The notes under the pieces were generated by a model, which was given only the letters and a program-made list of their open reading frames with translations, had not been told where the DNA came from and made no database searches. Position numbers and translations under genes: made by a program. A stretch of 40,128 nt of DNA from Tissierellales bacterium (lineage in GTDB: Bacteria > Bacillota > Clostridia > Tissierellales > Dethiosulfatibacteraceae), in contig JAFGVC010000106.1 of NCBI GenBank assembly GCA_016938195.1, forward strand, positions 1 to 40,128, written 5' to 3'. Numbering within the stretch: the first letter of the stretch is position 1; each line of letters opens with the position of its first letter. Shown one piece after another: positions 14,059-22,687 of the stretch.

Positions 14059-15744
14059 ATGATTTCTATGAATATTATCTGTCAAGTAGATACCAATAAT
14101 ATCATACGCAATATTATCTCTATCAACCGTTCTAATAACAATAATAAAAGGTTTGATATCTATATCAATCAGCCCTTGGAAAGCTTCATCAATCTAGATG
14201 ACAGCTCCACCTCAGGCATTATTTCAATTGAAGGCACCACCGCCAACTACTATAAATTTCATAATCCTTTACACAACGGTTACACTGTCTTTATCACAAA
14301 CTCAATTTATAACTTGAATATCTATGAATCCTCCCTTGACGAGGTATCTGAAGGTGTAAACGTATTTGACAAAAAAGGTTATTTGCTTTTCTCTAACAAA
14401 AAAGCCCAAGAAATTGAGCATTCCAATAGAAAAATAACGATAGGAAAGCATATACAGGATATCTATCAGCTGGACTCAGAGGAAACACAAAGATTCCATT
14501 GCATCAAGAGTAAGACACCGCTTTACGACTACTGTGATTATTATAAAACTCAATACTCAGACGACTATATTGTTACACTTAATTCAACCGTTCCCATTTT
14601 TGTCAACAACGACATGGAAGCGGCGGTTTGCGTAATTAATTCTAAAGAAAACATTGAATTTACAAGTAAAAAGCTGAGAAAGCTTGAAGCCTGCAAGCAA
14701 AGCAAAAGCATAACTATTAACTCTCAATCTATCAATTTGTATTATACTTTCTCGGATATTGTTGGAAGCAATCAAGCTTTTACCGAGGCCATTAATCTAG
14801 CAAAATTTGTAGCCGAGAGAGAATGCTCTGTCCTTTTGCACGGCGAAACAGGTACCGGCAAAGAATTGTTTGCTCAAAGCATTCATTCATCAAGCATGAG
14901 AAAAAACAAGCATTTTGTAGCACTCAATTGCGCAGCTATTCCTGAAACGTTAGCTGAAAGCATCTTATTTGGGACTGAAAAAGGAAGCTTTACAGGGAGC
15001 ATGACTAAAGAAGGATTGCTACACGAGGCCAACGGAGGAACACTCTTTTTAGATGAAATAAACTCAATGGATATAACTATACAAGCAAAGCTATTGAGAG
15101 TCCTCCAAGAGAAAAAATTCAGGAAAGTGGGAGGATTGAAGGACCTTGATTGTGATGTCAGAATTATCTCTTCTACAAATGAAGACCCTATAGAAGCAAT
15201 GAAAAAAGGAAAAATACGTTCCGATTTATATTACCGTATTAATACTGTAAAAATCGATATTCCCCCTCTTAGAGAGCGCATTGATGATATTGAGACTTTA
15301 TGCGAATATTTTTTGAGCAAATATTCCTGTCGAGGCAATCGCATATGCTACGACATTGATCCAACTGTCATTGAACATTTCAAAAAATATAGTTGGCCCG
15401 GAAACACAAGAGAATTATTACATGCAATAGAATTCGCCGTCACAATTGCAAAGGAAAATACAATCACTATCGATGAGATGCCTGCTCACATCAAGAATTT
15501 CGAACAACAATTTTCTTCTGTTACGGATGTAAATATCAAACAACTAAAGGATACTAATGCACCTCCTCCACTTGATGTATCCGCACATTACCAACAAACA
15601 CTAGAAGATATAATGGCTTATTATGAAAAACAAACCCTAGTCAACGTCCTTGCTCAGCATGGCGGCAATGTAACCAAATCAGCAGAAGCACTAGGTATTC
15701 AAAGACAAAGCATGCAATATCGAATGAAAAAATACGACCTTTAA
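14059..15744 (+). CDS. Sigma-54-dependent enhancer-binding transcriptional activator
   Basis: This 561-residue activator has three parts. The N-terminal sensor (about 1-225) includes a PAS-like stretch near 95-200 (EGVNVFDKKGYLLFSNKKAQ). The central AAA+ domain has Walker A GETGTGKE (262-269) and Walker B GTLFLDEI. The C-terminal Fis-type HTH is GGNVTKSAEALGIQRQSMQY. The sigma-54 contact loop reads GSFTGS (309-314) instead of the classic GAFTGA, keeping the FTG core. No receiver domain is present, so it probably senses a small molecule. GGAGAG precedes the ATG. Sigma-54 promoters lie on both sides of the gene and read outward, defining its likely regulon. Confidence 0.93.
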   Translation: MISMNIICQVDTNNIIRNIISINRSNNNNKRFDIYINQPLESFINLDDSSTSGIISIEGTTANYYKFHNPLHNGYTVFITNSIYNLNIYESSLDEVSEGVNVFDKKGYLLFSNKKAQEIEHSNRKITIGKHIQDIYQLDSEETQRFHCIKSKTPLYDYCDYYKTQYSDDYIVTLNSTVPIFVNNDMEAAVCVINSKENIEFTSKKLRKLEACKQSKSITINSQSINLYYTFSDIVGSNQAFTEAINLAKFVAERECSVLLHGETGTGKELFAQSIHSSSMRKNKHFVALNCAAIPETLAESILFGTEKGSFTGSMTKEGLLHEANGGTLFLDEINSMDITIQAKLLRVLQEKKFRKVGGLKDLDCDVRIISSTNEDPIEAMKKGKIRSDLYYRINTVKIDIPPLRERIDDIETLCEYFLSKYSCRGNRICYDIDPTVIEHFKKYSWPGNTRELLHAIEFAVTIAKENTITIDEMPAHIKNFEQQFSSVTDVNIKQLKDTNAPPPLDVSAHYQQTLEDIMAYYEKQTLVNVLAQHGGNVTKSAEALGIQRQSMQYRMKKYDL

Positions 15745-15764
15745 TCAATGCGCCTTATAAAAAT

Positions 15765-15780
15765 TGGCATGATATTTGCT
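15765..15780 (+). promoter_or_regulatory. Sigma-54 (-24/-12) promoter of the symporter operon
   Basis: TGGCATGATATTTGCT matches TGGCAC-N5-TTGCW with one change and correct spacing. It is 20 bp after the activator stop and about 145 bp before the symporter ATG. It shares TGGCAT with the left-hand promoter at 13745-13760. Confidence 0.8.
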
Positions 15781-15923
15781 TAACATATGAGTGTAAGATG
15801 ATTATTCGTTTTACACATCCTAGTAGTTATATGTAAACGTTGTCAAAATAATGTAAGGAGGTAAATTGATTTAATAATCTTGATTTGTTTACACAAGACT
15901 ACAAGAAATCAAAGGAGATATGT

Positions 15924-17348
15924 ATGTTAATAGGAACAATTGATATTATTACAATCTTTGTTTTTTTCGGTTCTTTAATGGCCATTGCCTATTTTTACTC
16001 AAAGAAAATCAAAAATATGAAAGACTTTGTCTTAGGTGGAAAAAGACTTCCGTTGACTATTGCAATTGGGACCATGATGGCTACGTGGCTTTGCACCTTC
16101 AGTCTTGCTGAATTAACTTTTACTACCGGTATTGTCGCTTTCGTTTCGATGGGATCCCTTTCACACTACAGCAAAATCCCCATGGCTGTCTGGGTCGGTC
16201 CTAAGGTTCAATTTTCTGACACTTTGACCCTTCCGGAGTTAATGCAAAAGATGTACGACAAAAAAACAGCTCTTTTAGCCGCTTTCTTAATGGTCTTTTA
16301 TTGTACCGCTCTTTATGGCGTAACAGGTCTCAAGATTATAGGCGCTACTGTTTTCGGAATGGACCCTCTTCTCTTCACGGCTGTCTGGGTTGTCATCGTC
16401 ATCGTCATCGCACTCTCGGGTGGATTGCTATCTGTTGCAGTTACTGACTTCATTCAGATGATTTTCATGATGATCGCAGTTGCCCTTGCGCTATTGTTTG
16501 CATGGCCTGCTGCCGGTGGATGGGCTGGTATCACAGAGGTTTTGACTGCCGCAGGTAAGGCTGAAACACATTTAGCTGCTTTTGGAAATAACGCTAAGCA
16601 AATACAATATATTATGGTCTACTTTGTTATTTCGTTTTCTGCGTATGCAGACCCTACCTTCTATCAACGGTTCTCGGCATCAGATTCTGCTAAATCAGCA
16701 AGAAGAGCATTGCTGACCTGTATCCCGTTATGGTTAGGCTGGAGCTTCTGTGTCAGCATGCTGGGATTATTAGGTCTGGTCATGTTCCCTGAAGCAACAC
16801 CTGGCGGCGCTTATCTAACAGTTTGTTTGACCTATTTACCACCCGTACTAAAAGGCATATTCGTTTGTGGTCTAATAGGCGGATTTGTATCAACTCTGAC
16901 TTCTTACTGGTTACTCGGCGGCACTTCAATCGCAAGAGATATTTACTCAGTAGCGATTAATCCAAATGCTAGTGAAAAAACAATCCTGACCTTAACTAGA
17001 TTTTCTGTTGTCGCTTTGGGTGTATTCACATTCTTCCTTGCTAATCAATTTACAATGATGGCTACTGCATGGGCCTTCATGGGCAGTATTTGGACAAGTG
17101 GCGCGTTAGCACCGGTTGTGATGGGATTGTTCTACAGAGGAAGAATTTCTGCTAACAGCGGATTTTATTCTCTCGTCTTAGGAATGGTAACCACCGGGTT
17201 GGCGATGTACTTTAAATCAGCCGTTGTATTAGGTATTCAACCCTTATTTATAGGCTTGCCAATTTCAGTCCTCGTATTTATCATCGCCGGTCAATTTGGA
17301 AAAGAAACGGTTATTAATAGAGAAGGAGGCGTTATTCATGTCGCATGA
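15924..17348 (+). CDS. Sodium:solute symporter family protein
   Basis: This 474-residue membrane protein of the SSS family (LeuT fold) has about 13 hydrophobic segments. The family region KNMKDFVLGGKRLPLTIAIG near residue 30 and the downstream ATWLCTFSLAELTF segment are recognisable. A stretch SAYADPTFYQRFSASDSAKS (about 240-260) matches the conserved SSS loop. The start at 15924 is chosen for AAAGGAG 6 nt upstream; an in-frame TTG at 15885 lacks a ribosome site. A small membrane protein gene overlaps its end. Coregulation with the molybdoenzyme suggests it imports that pathway's substrate (inference). Confidence 0.92.
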   Translation: MLIGTIDIITIFVFFGSLMAIAYFYSKKIKNMKDFVLGGKRLPLTIAIGTMMATWLCTFSLAELTFTTGIVAFVSMGSLSHYSKIPMAVWVGPKVQFSDTLTLPELMQKMYDKKTALLAAFLMVFYCTALYGVTGLKIIGATVFGMDPLLFTAVWVVIVIVIALSGGLLSVAVTDFIQMIFMMIAVALALLFAWPAAGGWAGITEVLTAAGKAETHLAAFGNNAKQIQYIMVYFVISFSAYADPTFYQRFSASDSAKSARRALLTCIPLWLGWSFCVSMLGLLGLVMFPEATPGGAYLTVCLTYLPPVLKGIFVCGLIGGFVSTLTSYWLLGGTSIARDIYSVAINPNASEKTILTLTRFSVVALGVFTFFLANQFTMMATAWAFMGSIWTSGALAPVVMGLFYRGRISANSGFYSLVLGMVTTGLAMYFKSAVVLGIQPLFIGLPISVLVFIIAGQFGKETVINREGGVIHVA

Positions 17349-17586
17349 GCCAAATAAACGTAAAGAAGAATTAGAAAAGTATAAATCCCTGACGAAGCTT
17401 CACACAGTAGACGTATTATTAATTGTTGGCACTACAATATTTCTCATATTGTTATATGCCACACTACATCTTAAAATAGAATGGACCGTACGCTACTTAC
17501 TTCCTTATGGTTACCTTGCCGTAGTTGTGGTCATTTTGAGATTTTTCTATACCGACATCAAAGAGATGAACAAAAAATTTGATTGA
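17338..17586 (+). CDS. Small two-TM membrane protein, symporter partner
   Basis: This 82-residue protein has a charged N-terminus (MSHEPNKRKEELEKYKSL), two hydrophobic segments (about 24-43 and 52-70) and a charged tail DIKEMNKKFD. The layout fits the small accessory subunits often encoded with SSS transporters. It overlaps the symporter gene by 11 nt, with AGGAGG placed 7 nt before its ATG, so translation is coupled. The exact family (for example DUF997-like or DUF4212-like) cannot be decided by eye. Confidence 0.75.
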   Translation: MSHEPNKRKEELEKYKSLTKLHTVDVLLIVGTTIFLILLYATLHLKIEWTVRYLLPYGYLAVVVVILRFFYTDIKEMNKKFD

Positions 17587-17608
17587 TAAATTTTAAGAGG
17601 TGATTTTA

Positions 17609-18133
17609 TTGCCGGACATTTTAGCTACACCTATTACTGTTTCTAAAGAAGCGGCCCTTGCACAGGCACAAAAATATTACTTAGCAAGATTAATTAGCAG
17701 AAGCCGACCGAAAGAAGCTGAATTGCATTATTTCCCCTATTACAATTACAAGGTGGAAATGGAATTGCAAAAAAGTGTTAATCCTTTTTTCAAACCAAAG
17801 GAATCTAATATTTCATTGGATGTCATCGTCAGCGCCACAGGCGGCAAGGTTTCAATGAGTGATTTCTCACCTAAAACCTTGAAGGTCAAGTGCAATCCAA
17901 GCAACATTGTGGATGCCAGAATTAGTCAAAGTGACGTTGCAAAAAAAGTTGAAAAAGAAGTTAAGACCACTGTTTTCAGAAGAATGCGAAAACGGGTTGA
18001 TATTTCAGAGATGAAATCAGATTTCTTTTATAGACCTTTATGGGTTGTGTTCTATGGAGAAAAAAAAGAAGGATCACGCGTTCATTATGTTATTGTCCCT
18101 GCGGATGGATATGATATTAAACGAACCACGTAA
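17609..18133 (+). CDS. Protein of unknown function in the symporter operon
   Basis: This protein of about 174 residues has no signal peptide or membrane segment and no motif I recognise. It begins PDILATPITVSKEAALAQAQ, is rich in Lys and Arg, and has aromatic-rich patches (ELHYFPYYNYKVEM, SDFFYRPLWVVFYGEK) suggesting a beta-sheet core. The TTG at 17609 follows AAGAGGTGAT at good spacing; a GTG at 17600 is an alternative inside that site. It is third in the symporter operon, 22 nt after the small membrane protein, and a terminator follows. It may be an accessory or binding protein for the imported compound (inference). Confidence 0.75.
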   Translation: MPDILATPITVSKEAALAQAQKYYLARLISRSRPKEAELHYFPYYNYKVEMELQKSVNPFFKPKESNISLDVIVSATGGKVSMSDFSPKTLKVKCNPSNIVDARISQSDVAKKVEKEVKTTVFRRMRKRVDISEMKSDFFYRPLWVVFYGEKKEGSRVHYVIVPADGYDIKRTT

Positions 18134-18147
18134 ATGCTAACTTGAAT

Positions 18148-18184
18148 AAAACAGAGGTCAATATTTTTATATTGACCTCTGTTT
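18148..18184 (+). terminator. Terminator of the symporter operon
   Basis: Perfect 15-bp arms at 18148-18162 and 18170-18184 (core AGAGGTCAAT) enclose a T-rich loop, 15 bp after the unknown gene. The downstream T tract is weak. Confidence 0.7.
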
Positions 18185-18218
18185 AAATCATGCGGATACT
18201 TTAATTTTTTTAAGATTG

Positions 18219-18227
18219 TGCTATAAT
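18219..18227 (+). promoter_or_regulatory. Extended -10 promoter of the EFR1 ferredoxin gene
   Basis: TGCTATAAT matches TGnTATAAT, 40 bp before the ATG at 18268. No clear -35 is present, as is common for extended -10 promoters. Confidence 0.5.
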
Positions 18228-18267
18228 AAATAGGTCAATTACCAAATAAATCAATTAGGAGTACTCC

Positions 18268-19050
18268 ATGGAAATCAAAAGAATTGTTAGTTTGTATTTT
18301 TCACCCAATAGAGGCACAAAAAAAATAGTAAGTCTGATGGCTAAAAATTTAGATGCCGAGAAAAAAGAGGAAATCAATCTCACGCTAAAAAAAGACCGCC
18401 TCGTGGAAAGAGCCTTTGGAACGGACGATTTAGTCATTGTTGGCCTTCCTGTCTATTCCGGTCGCATTCCTTCTATTTCGAATGAAATATTTGACAACCT
18501 TAGGGGAAATGGCGCATTGGCTGTCGCATTAGCTGTCTATGGCAACAGAGACTATGATGACGCGCTACTCGAGCTCACAGACTCATTAACTCAATCGGGA
18601 TTCAATGTCATTTCTGCAGCTGCAATGATTGCCAAGCACTGTCTCAATACCACCATAGCCAGTCGAAGACCGGACCAACAAGATAAAGAAATCATCAATA
18701 CTTTTGCAACTCAAACCTTAGATAAAATATCAACTCTTAATGACCCTTCGGAGCTTAATCAACTTTCTGTCAAAGGTTCTTTTCCTTATAAAGAAAGGAA
18801 AAAGTCTTTGTACCCCGTTGGCAATGACAAATGCCTACAGTGCCAAATTTGCGCAAAATTCTGTCCGGTAGATGCGATTGATTTTAATGACTGTAAAATC
18901 ACTGATGGTGAAAAGTGCATCCTTTGCGGAAGCTGTATCAATGTATGTCCCGTCAGTGCGAGACATGTCGTTGAAGAAGCTTTCAAAACTTCCATGGAGA
19001 GATTAGCCTTGGTCACGCTCGATAGAAGAGAGATTGAATTATTTATCTAG
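18268..19050 (+). CDS. EFR1 family ferredoxin (flavodoxin fused to 2[4Fe-4S])
   Basis: This 260-residue fusion protein has an N-terminal flavodoxin-like domain (about 1-160), including the FMN loop region SLYFSPNRGTKKIV and LVIVGLPVYSGRIPS. The C-terminal bacterial ferredoxin domain has CLQCQICAKFCPVDAI and CILCGSCINVCPVSAR, two complete four-cysteine sets. EFR1 proteins are cytoplasmic electron carriers in anaerobes with no fixed partner. It has AGGAG before the ATG and its own extended -10 promoter. It lies downstream of the symporter operon terminator, so it may or may not belong to that pathway. It overlaps the convergent kinase gene by 8 nt. Confidence 0.92.
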   Translation: MEIKRIVSLYFSPNRGTKKIVSLMAKNLDAEKKEEINLTLKKDRLVERAFGTDDLVIVGLPVYSGRIPSISNEIFDNLRGNGALAVALAVYGNRDYDDALLELTDSLTQSGFNVISAAAMIAKHCLNTTIASRRPDQQDKEIINTFATQTLDKISTLNDPSELNQLSVKGSFPYKERKKSLYPVGNDKCLQCQICAKFCPVDAIDFNDCKITDGEKCILCGSCINVCPVSARHVVEEAFKTSMERLALVTLDRREIELFI

Positions 19051-19990
19051 TTATACGGTCGCGATTAAATTCAATCCCATACTGGTTCCAACCAATAATT
19101 AAGGCCCCTACACCGGCATCAAACGCAGGCGGAGATAGCTGAAGCTTCGAATAGAAAACACAAAGCCGACTTTCGACTCCTTTTCTTAATCTCTCCACAT
19201 GGGTAATAACACCCCCCATGAAAGACATTGGGATGATATCTTGTTCATGATAGAGCTTTCTGATTACGGCTATAGCCATTTCAGTAAGCTCTTTTGCTGC
19301 TTCATCAATAATATTTAAAGCGACTTGATCTCCCTGGTCGGCGCATTCAGCAACCAATAAGGCTATTTCAGCGATTCTTTTTTTATCTGCCAAGGGTCCG
19401 TGAATGAATCCAATGATATCTTCCGGATTTTGAATGCATAGGTTTTTCAATATCCTCTCGGTTAAAACCGTCTGTTCAAGTCTTCCGTCATAGGCTTTCA
19501 TCACAGACCGTAGCCCTTTCATGCCAATGTTAAATCCGCTTCCTTCATCAGCCAACAAATGCCCCCAGCCACCGGCACGATAAGCTACGCCATTTCTAAT
19601 GCCCAGCACTACCGACCCCGTTCCTGCAATCATCATAATGCCTTCTTCCTTTAAAAAAGCGCCTGCAAGTGCCGCTCTGGAATCGTTGTTAACGAAAATA
19701 TCACAAGTAATTCCATCGTGCACCAATAAATTTTTGATAAAAATCTTATCGATTTCACGGTCCACCCCTGCTAATCCCAATGATAAGAAAGCCAGTTGGT
19801 TATTTTCAAAATCATGTTTTTTTTCAAAAAAACGGATTGCATCAAGAAAAACTTCTTTAGCGGCTTCAACTCCAACTGAATAGTAATTAGAGGGTCCAAG
19901 CGTCATTCGATCAATCACATTTCCTTCCATAGTGCCCAAGTAGGCGAGTGTTTTCGTGCCGCCTCCATCAAATCCTATGCAATAATTCAT
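19043..19990 (-). CDS. BadF/BadG/BcrA/BcrD-type ATPase, probable N-acetylglucosamine kinase
   Basis: This 315-residue ASKHA-fold kinase starts YCIGFDGGGTKTLAYLG, the phosphate-1 loop. The second phosphate motif MMIAGTGSVVLG is near residues 118-129, followed by GGWGHLLADEGSGFNIG, typical of GlcNAc kinase-like members. It would phosphorylate an amino sugar, perhaps recovered from the cell wall. Its ATG overlaps the 3' end of the threonine aldolase gene by 23 nt, so they form an operon. The convergent EFR1 gene overlaps its stop by 8 nt. Sugar specificity is not proven. Confidence 0.85.
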   Translation of the reverse strand: MNYCIGFDGGGTKTLAYLGTMEGNVIDRMTLGPSNYYSVGVEAAKEVFLDAIRFFEKKHDFENNQLAFLSLGLAGVDREIDKIFIKNLLVHDGITCDIFVNNDSRAALAGAFLKEEGIMMIAGTGSVVLGIRNGVAYRAGGWGHLLADEGSGFNIGMKGLRSVMKAYDGRLEQTVLTERILKNLCIQNPEDIIGFIHGPLADKKRIAEIALLVAECADQGDQVALNIIDEAAKELTEMAIAVIRKLYHEQDIIPMSFMGGVITHVERLRKGVESRLCVFYSKLQLSPPAFDAGVGALIIGWNQYGIEFNRDRITR

Positions 19991-21038
19991 GCTTTCTTCT
20001 CCTATATATGTCGTGAAGATCGCTTATAAACTCATCGATTACCTTTAAATCAGTCGCCCATGAAGTCACCAATCTCACCGATGAGTGATTTTCGTCCACT
20101 TTGCTCCAAATATAAAAGCTATATTGACGGCTCAACTCTTCTATGACTAAATTTGGAAATATTGGGAATATTTGGTTGGAGGATGGTTTTCCCAAAAATC
20201 CAAATCCAAGCTCTTCTATAGCCTTAGCCATTTTTTTTGCCATCAAATTCGCGTGTGTAGCGTTTTCTAAATAGAGTTCATCTCTGAACAACTCTCTAAA
20301 TTGAAGGCCCAGAAGGCGACCCTTGGCAAGTAAGCCTCCATTCTGCTTGATGTAAAATCTGAATTTTTGTTTCAGAGCATCATTAACAATCACGATGGCT
20401 TCGCCTATCAAGGCGCCATTTTTGGTCCCACCTATATAAAAAGCATCCGTTAATTGAACAAGGTCTTCGAACTGAAGATCACTCTCTGAAGACATCAATG
20501 CAGATCCCAGTCTTGCGCCATCCATAAACAGATATAGTCCTTTTTCTACACAAAATTGATGCAAATCGCTTAATTCTTTACGTGTATATACCGTTCCTAT
20601 CTCTGTTGAATTGGAAATATATACCATTTTTGGTAAAACCATGTGCTCATCGGTATGAAATGTCAGGACTTTCTGAATCTCTTCCGTTTTTAACTTCCCG
20701 TCTTCAGTGACAATCGAATTGATTTTGTGTCCTTTTGCTTCCACAGCGCCTGTTTCATGTACATTAATGTGCCCCGTAGCTGCTGATACTACAGATTCGT
20801 AAGGTCTCAACGCTGAAGAAATAACAATATAGTTGGCCTGCGTTCCCCCTGAGACAAAATGGATATCGACATGATTGCTCTTGAGTCTTTTTTTAATCAA
20901 CTCGGCGGCCTCTACACAATAGGCGTCCTCCCCGTATCCCGCTTGCTGTACATAATTAGTCTCTTTTAAAGCCTCCATGATTCTCGGATGCGCCCCTTCA
21001 CTATAATCATACAAAAAACTATACTTAATTTTCTCCAT
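19968..21038 (-). CDS. ltaE: Low-specificity L-threonine aldolase (PLP enzyme)
   Basis: This 356-residue fold-type I PLP enzyme is of the threonine aldolase/beta-eliminating lyase family. Motifs include DYSEGAHPRIMEAL (about 11-24), FVSGGTQANYIV (61-72), the PLP-contact LFMDGARLGSAL (170-181) and the Schiff-base lysine K206 in YIGGTKNGAL. It cleaves L-threonine or L-allo-threonine to glycine and acetaldehyde. Length is normal (about 340-360). It is first in a two-gene operon with the sugar kinase, an unusual pairing with no obvious shared pathway. A promoter with TATAAT lies about 70 bp upstream. Confidence 0.92.
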   Translation of the reverse strand: MEKIKYSFLYDYSEGAHPRIMEALKETNYVQQAGYGEDAYCVEAAELIKKRLKSNHVDIHFVSGGTQANYIVISSALRPYESVVSAATGHINVHETGAVEAKGHKINSIVTEDGKLKTEEIQKVLTFHTDEHMVLPKMVYISNSTEIGTVYTRKELSDLHQFCVEKGLYLFMDGARLGSALMSSESDLQFEDLVQLTDAFYIGGTKNGALIGEAIVIVNDALKQKFRFYIKQNGGLLAKGRLLGLQFRELFRDELYLENATHANLMAKKMAKAIEELGFGFLGKPSSNQIFPIFPNLVIEELSRQYSFYIWSKVDENHSSVRLVTSWATDLKVIDEFISDLHDIYRRRKHELLHRI

Positions 21039-21103
21039 GGCTTAACCTTCCTTTAATTGGTCTGTATTATTTGATTCTTGCCTTTCATTCTCCATACACT
21101 TAT

Positions 21104-21131
21104 ATTATACTGTTATTTTTTAATTATTCAA
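21104..21131 (-). promoter_or_regulatory. Promoter of the threonine aldolase operon
   Basis: Minus strand TTGAAT (21131-21126), 16 bp, TATAAT (21109-21104), about 65 bp before the ltaE start. The rest of the 21039-21209 gap is AT-rich with no clear promoter for the divergent membrane gene. Confidence 0.5.
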
Positions 21132-21209
21132 AACAATAAATACATTAATGGTAGACTAATAAAACGACATATGGTCTAATATAAATAAGAAATTGCAATG
21201 GAGTCTCTT

Positions 21210-22061
21210 ATGGATCCGATAAAAAAATCTCAAATTCAAGAAATAGCAAAAAGATATAAGCATCACTATGTCACTGCGTTTAGCGCTCAAATGGCTTTTT
21301 TTCTTTTCCTGTCTGTTTTTCCTTTGATTATCTTTATTCTATCATTGGCCTCTCGTTTAAATTTAAATACAGATATTTTGTTTAAAAATTTACAAAGCGC
21401 TCTGCCTCCTGACATTAGCGAGCTTGTGCTTACTCTGATTAATAGCTATTTTGTCAACAATAGTCTTAGTTTGCTTTCTGCCTCGGGTCTGGTGGCTTTG
21501 TGGTCCGCTTCAAGAGGCGTTAATGCGCTCACAAGGGCCTTTAACATGGCGTATGGCTACCGAGAGACTAGGAACTTTATTAAGCTTAAATTTACGGGCA
21601 TGTTTTACACCTTAATCATCGTGATTTCCATCATCGCAACTTTAGCTCTTCCCGCTATCGGACAAGGTTTTTTTGACTTTGTTTCAAGATTTATTCCTAT
21701 ACCACACTACATTATTTCATTCTTTTACTTTATTCGGCTTCTGTTAAACATTGCGGTATATGTCTTCTTCATTTTATCAATTCACAAGGTTTTGCCCGCC
21801 GGTCACCTCAAATATAGTGATACGCTCTATGGTTCCTTATTTTCAATTATTGGATGGTTTTTACTAACCAAGGCTTTTTCTTTCTTTGTAAGAACCTTCA
21901 CGGACTATGCTGTTTTCTACGGTAGTCTCGCTTCCATTGTCACTTTAATGATGTGGTTGTATTTTATGAGTACTGTGATGATGCTTGGTGCTGAAATCAA
22001 CTCAGTTATTATGGCTTATAAAAAAAACGCGCCGCCATTTGACATAAAAAATGACGACTAG
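21210..22061 (+). CDS. YihY/virulence factor BrkB family membrane protein
   Basis: This is a 283-residue inner-membrane protein with about six hydrophobic segments. The family signature is visible as TAFSAQMAFFLFLSVFPLII near the N-terminus and ALWSASRGVNALTRAFNMAY (about 90-110). The C-terminal half has FYGSLASIVTLMMWLYFMST followed by GAEIN, also conserved. Its molecular role is not established; it was once misannotated as RNase BN. The ATG at 21210 has GGAG about 6 nt upstream; the in-frame ATG at 21198 overlaps that site. It converges with recX and overlaps it by 4 nt. Confidence 0.9.
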   Translation: MDPIKKSQIQEIAKRYKHHYVTAFSAQMAFFLFLSVFPLIIFILSLASRLNLNTDILFKNLQSALPPDISELVLTLINSYFVNNSLSLLSASGLVALWSASRGVNALTRAFNMAYGYRETRNFIKLKFTGMFYTLIIVISIIATLALPAIGQGFFDFVSRFIPIPHYIISFFYFIRLLLNIAVYVFFILSIHKVLPAGHLKYSDTLYGSLFSIIGWFLLTKAFSFFVRTFTDYAVFYGSLASIVTLMMWLYFMSTVMMLGAEINSVIMAYKKNAPPFDIKNDD

Positions 22062-22687
22062 TCTTCTTCGTTAAATTCGTTAATAGCTTTATGAATCAAC
22101 GGATAATCATATCCTTTTCCGGCTAAATACCGATAAAGTCTTGCTTTTTTCTTATGCTCTTCCAAATCCTTTAATGTGACGGCCTTCTTACGGATGAGCG
22201 TTTTTGCATTATTAAGCATTTCCAATTCTTCGATTTTTTCTAGTCCATTACTGATGAGCTCTTGATCTATTCCCCGATTCATCAGCTGATGCCTTATTTT
22301 GAGACTGCCGTATTTTTTTAGCTTGATTTTATCCCTAATGAAATCAGCAACGTACTTTTCATCATTCAAATAGCCTACTTCAACGAGCTTGTCTAATATA
22401 ATCCCAATGATTCCTTCGTCATAACCTTTCGCTTTTAGCCTTTCGTCTATTTCGTGCAGGGTCCTTTGTTGATAAGACAATAGATTCAATGCGGCATTCA
22501 GTGCTTTATGATGCTCCTCTTCTACGATGACTGAATGCAAAAATTCATCATCAATTTCCTGTCCTTCGAATAATCCACATTGAACAGAAGTGTCACTGTC
22601 CAGTCCAAAGGCAAACTGATTGTCAATGTAAATGCTAACTCTATGCTCGTTCTTTTTTTGCTTTTCTATCTTTGTAATAATCATCAC
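22058..22687 (-). CDS. recX: Regulatory protein RecX
   Basis: This 209-residue RecX/OraA protein is a helical three-repeat modulator of RecA filaments. The pattern ALNLLSYQQRTLHEIDERL (about 66-84), LVEVGYLNDEKYVADFIRDK and ARLYRYLAGKGYDYPLIHKA is typical. The N-terminal extension ITKIEKQKKNEHRVSIYID matches Firmicute RecX proteins. The start is GTG at 22687 or ATG at 22684; both overlap the stop of the upstream DUF4405-type gene (GTGATG), showing translational coupling. The two therefore form a small operon. Confidence 0.93.
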   Translation of the reverse strand: MMIITKIEKQKKNEHRVSIYIDNQFAFGLDSDTSVQCGLFEGQEIDDEFLHSVIVEEEHHKALNAALNLLSYQQRTLHEIDERLKAKGYDEGIIGIILDKLVEVGYLNDEKYVADFIRDKIKLKKYGSLKIRHQLMNRGIDQELISNGLEKIEELEMLNNAKTLIRKKAVTLKDLEEHKKKARLYRYLAGKGYDYPLIHKAINEFNEED

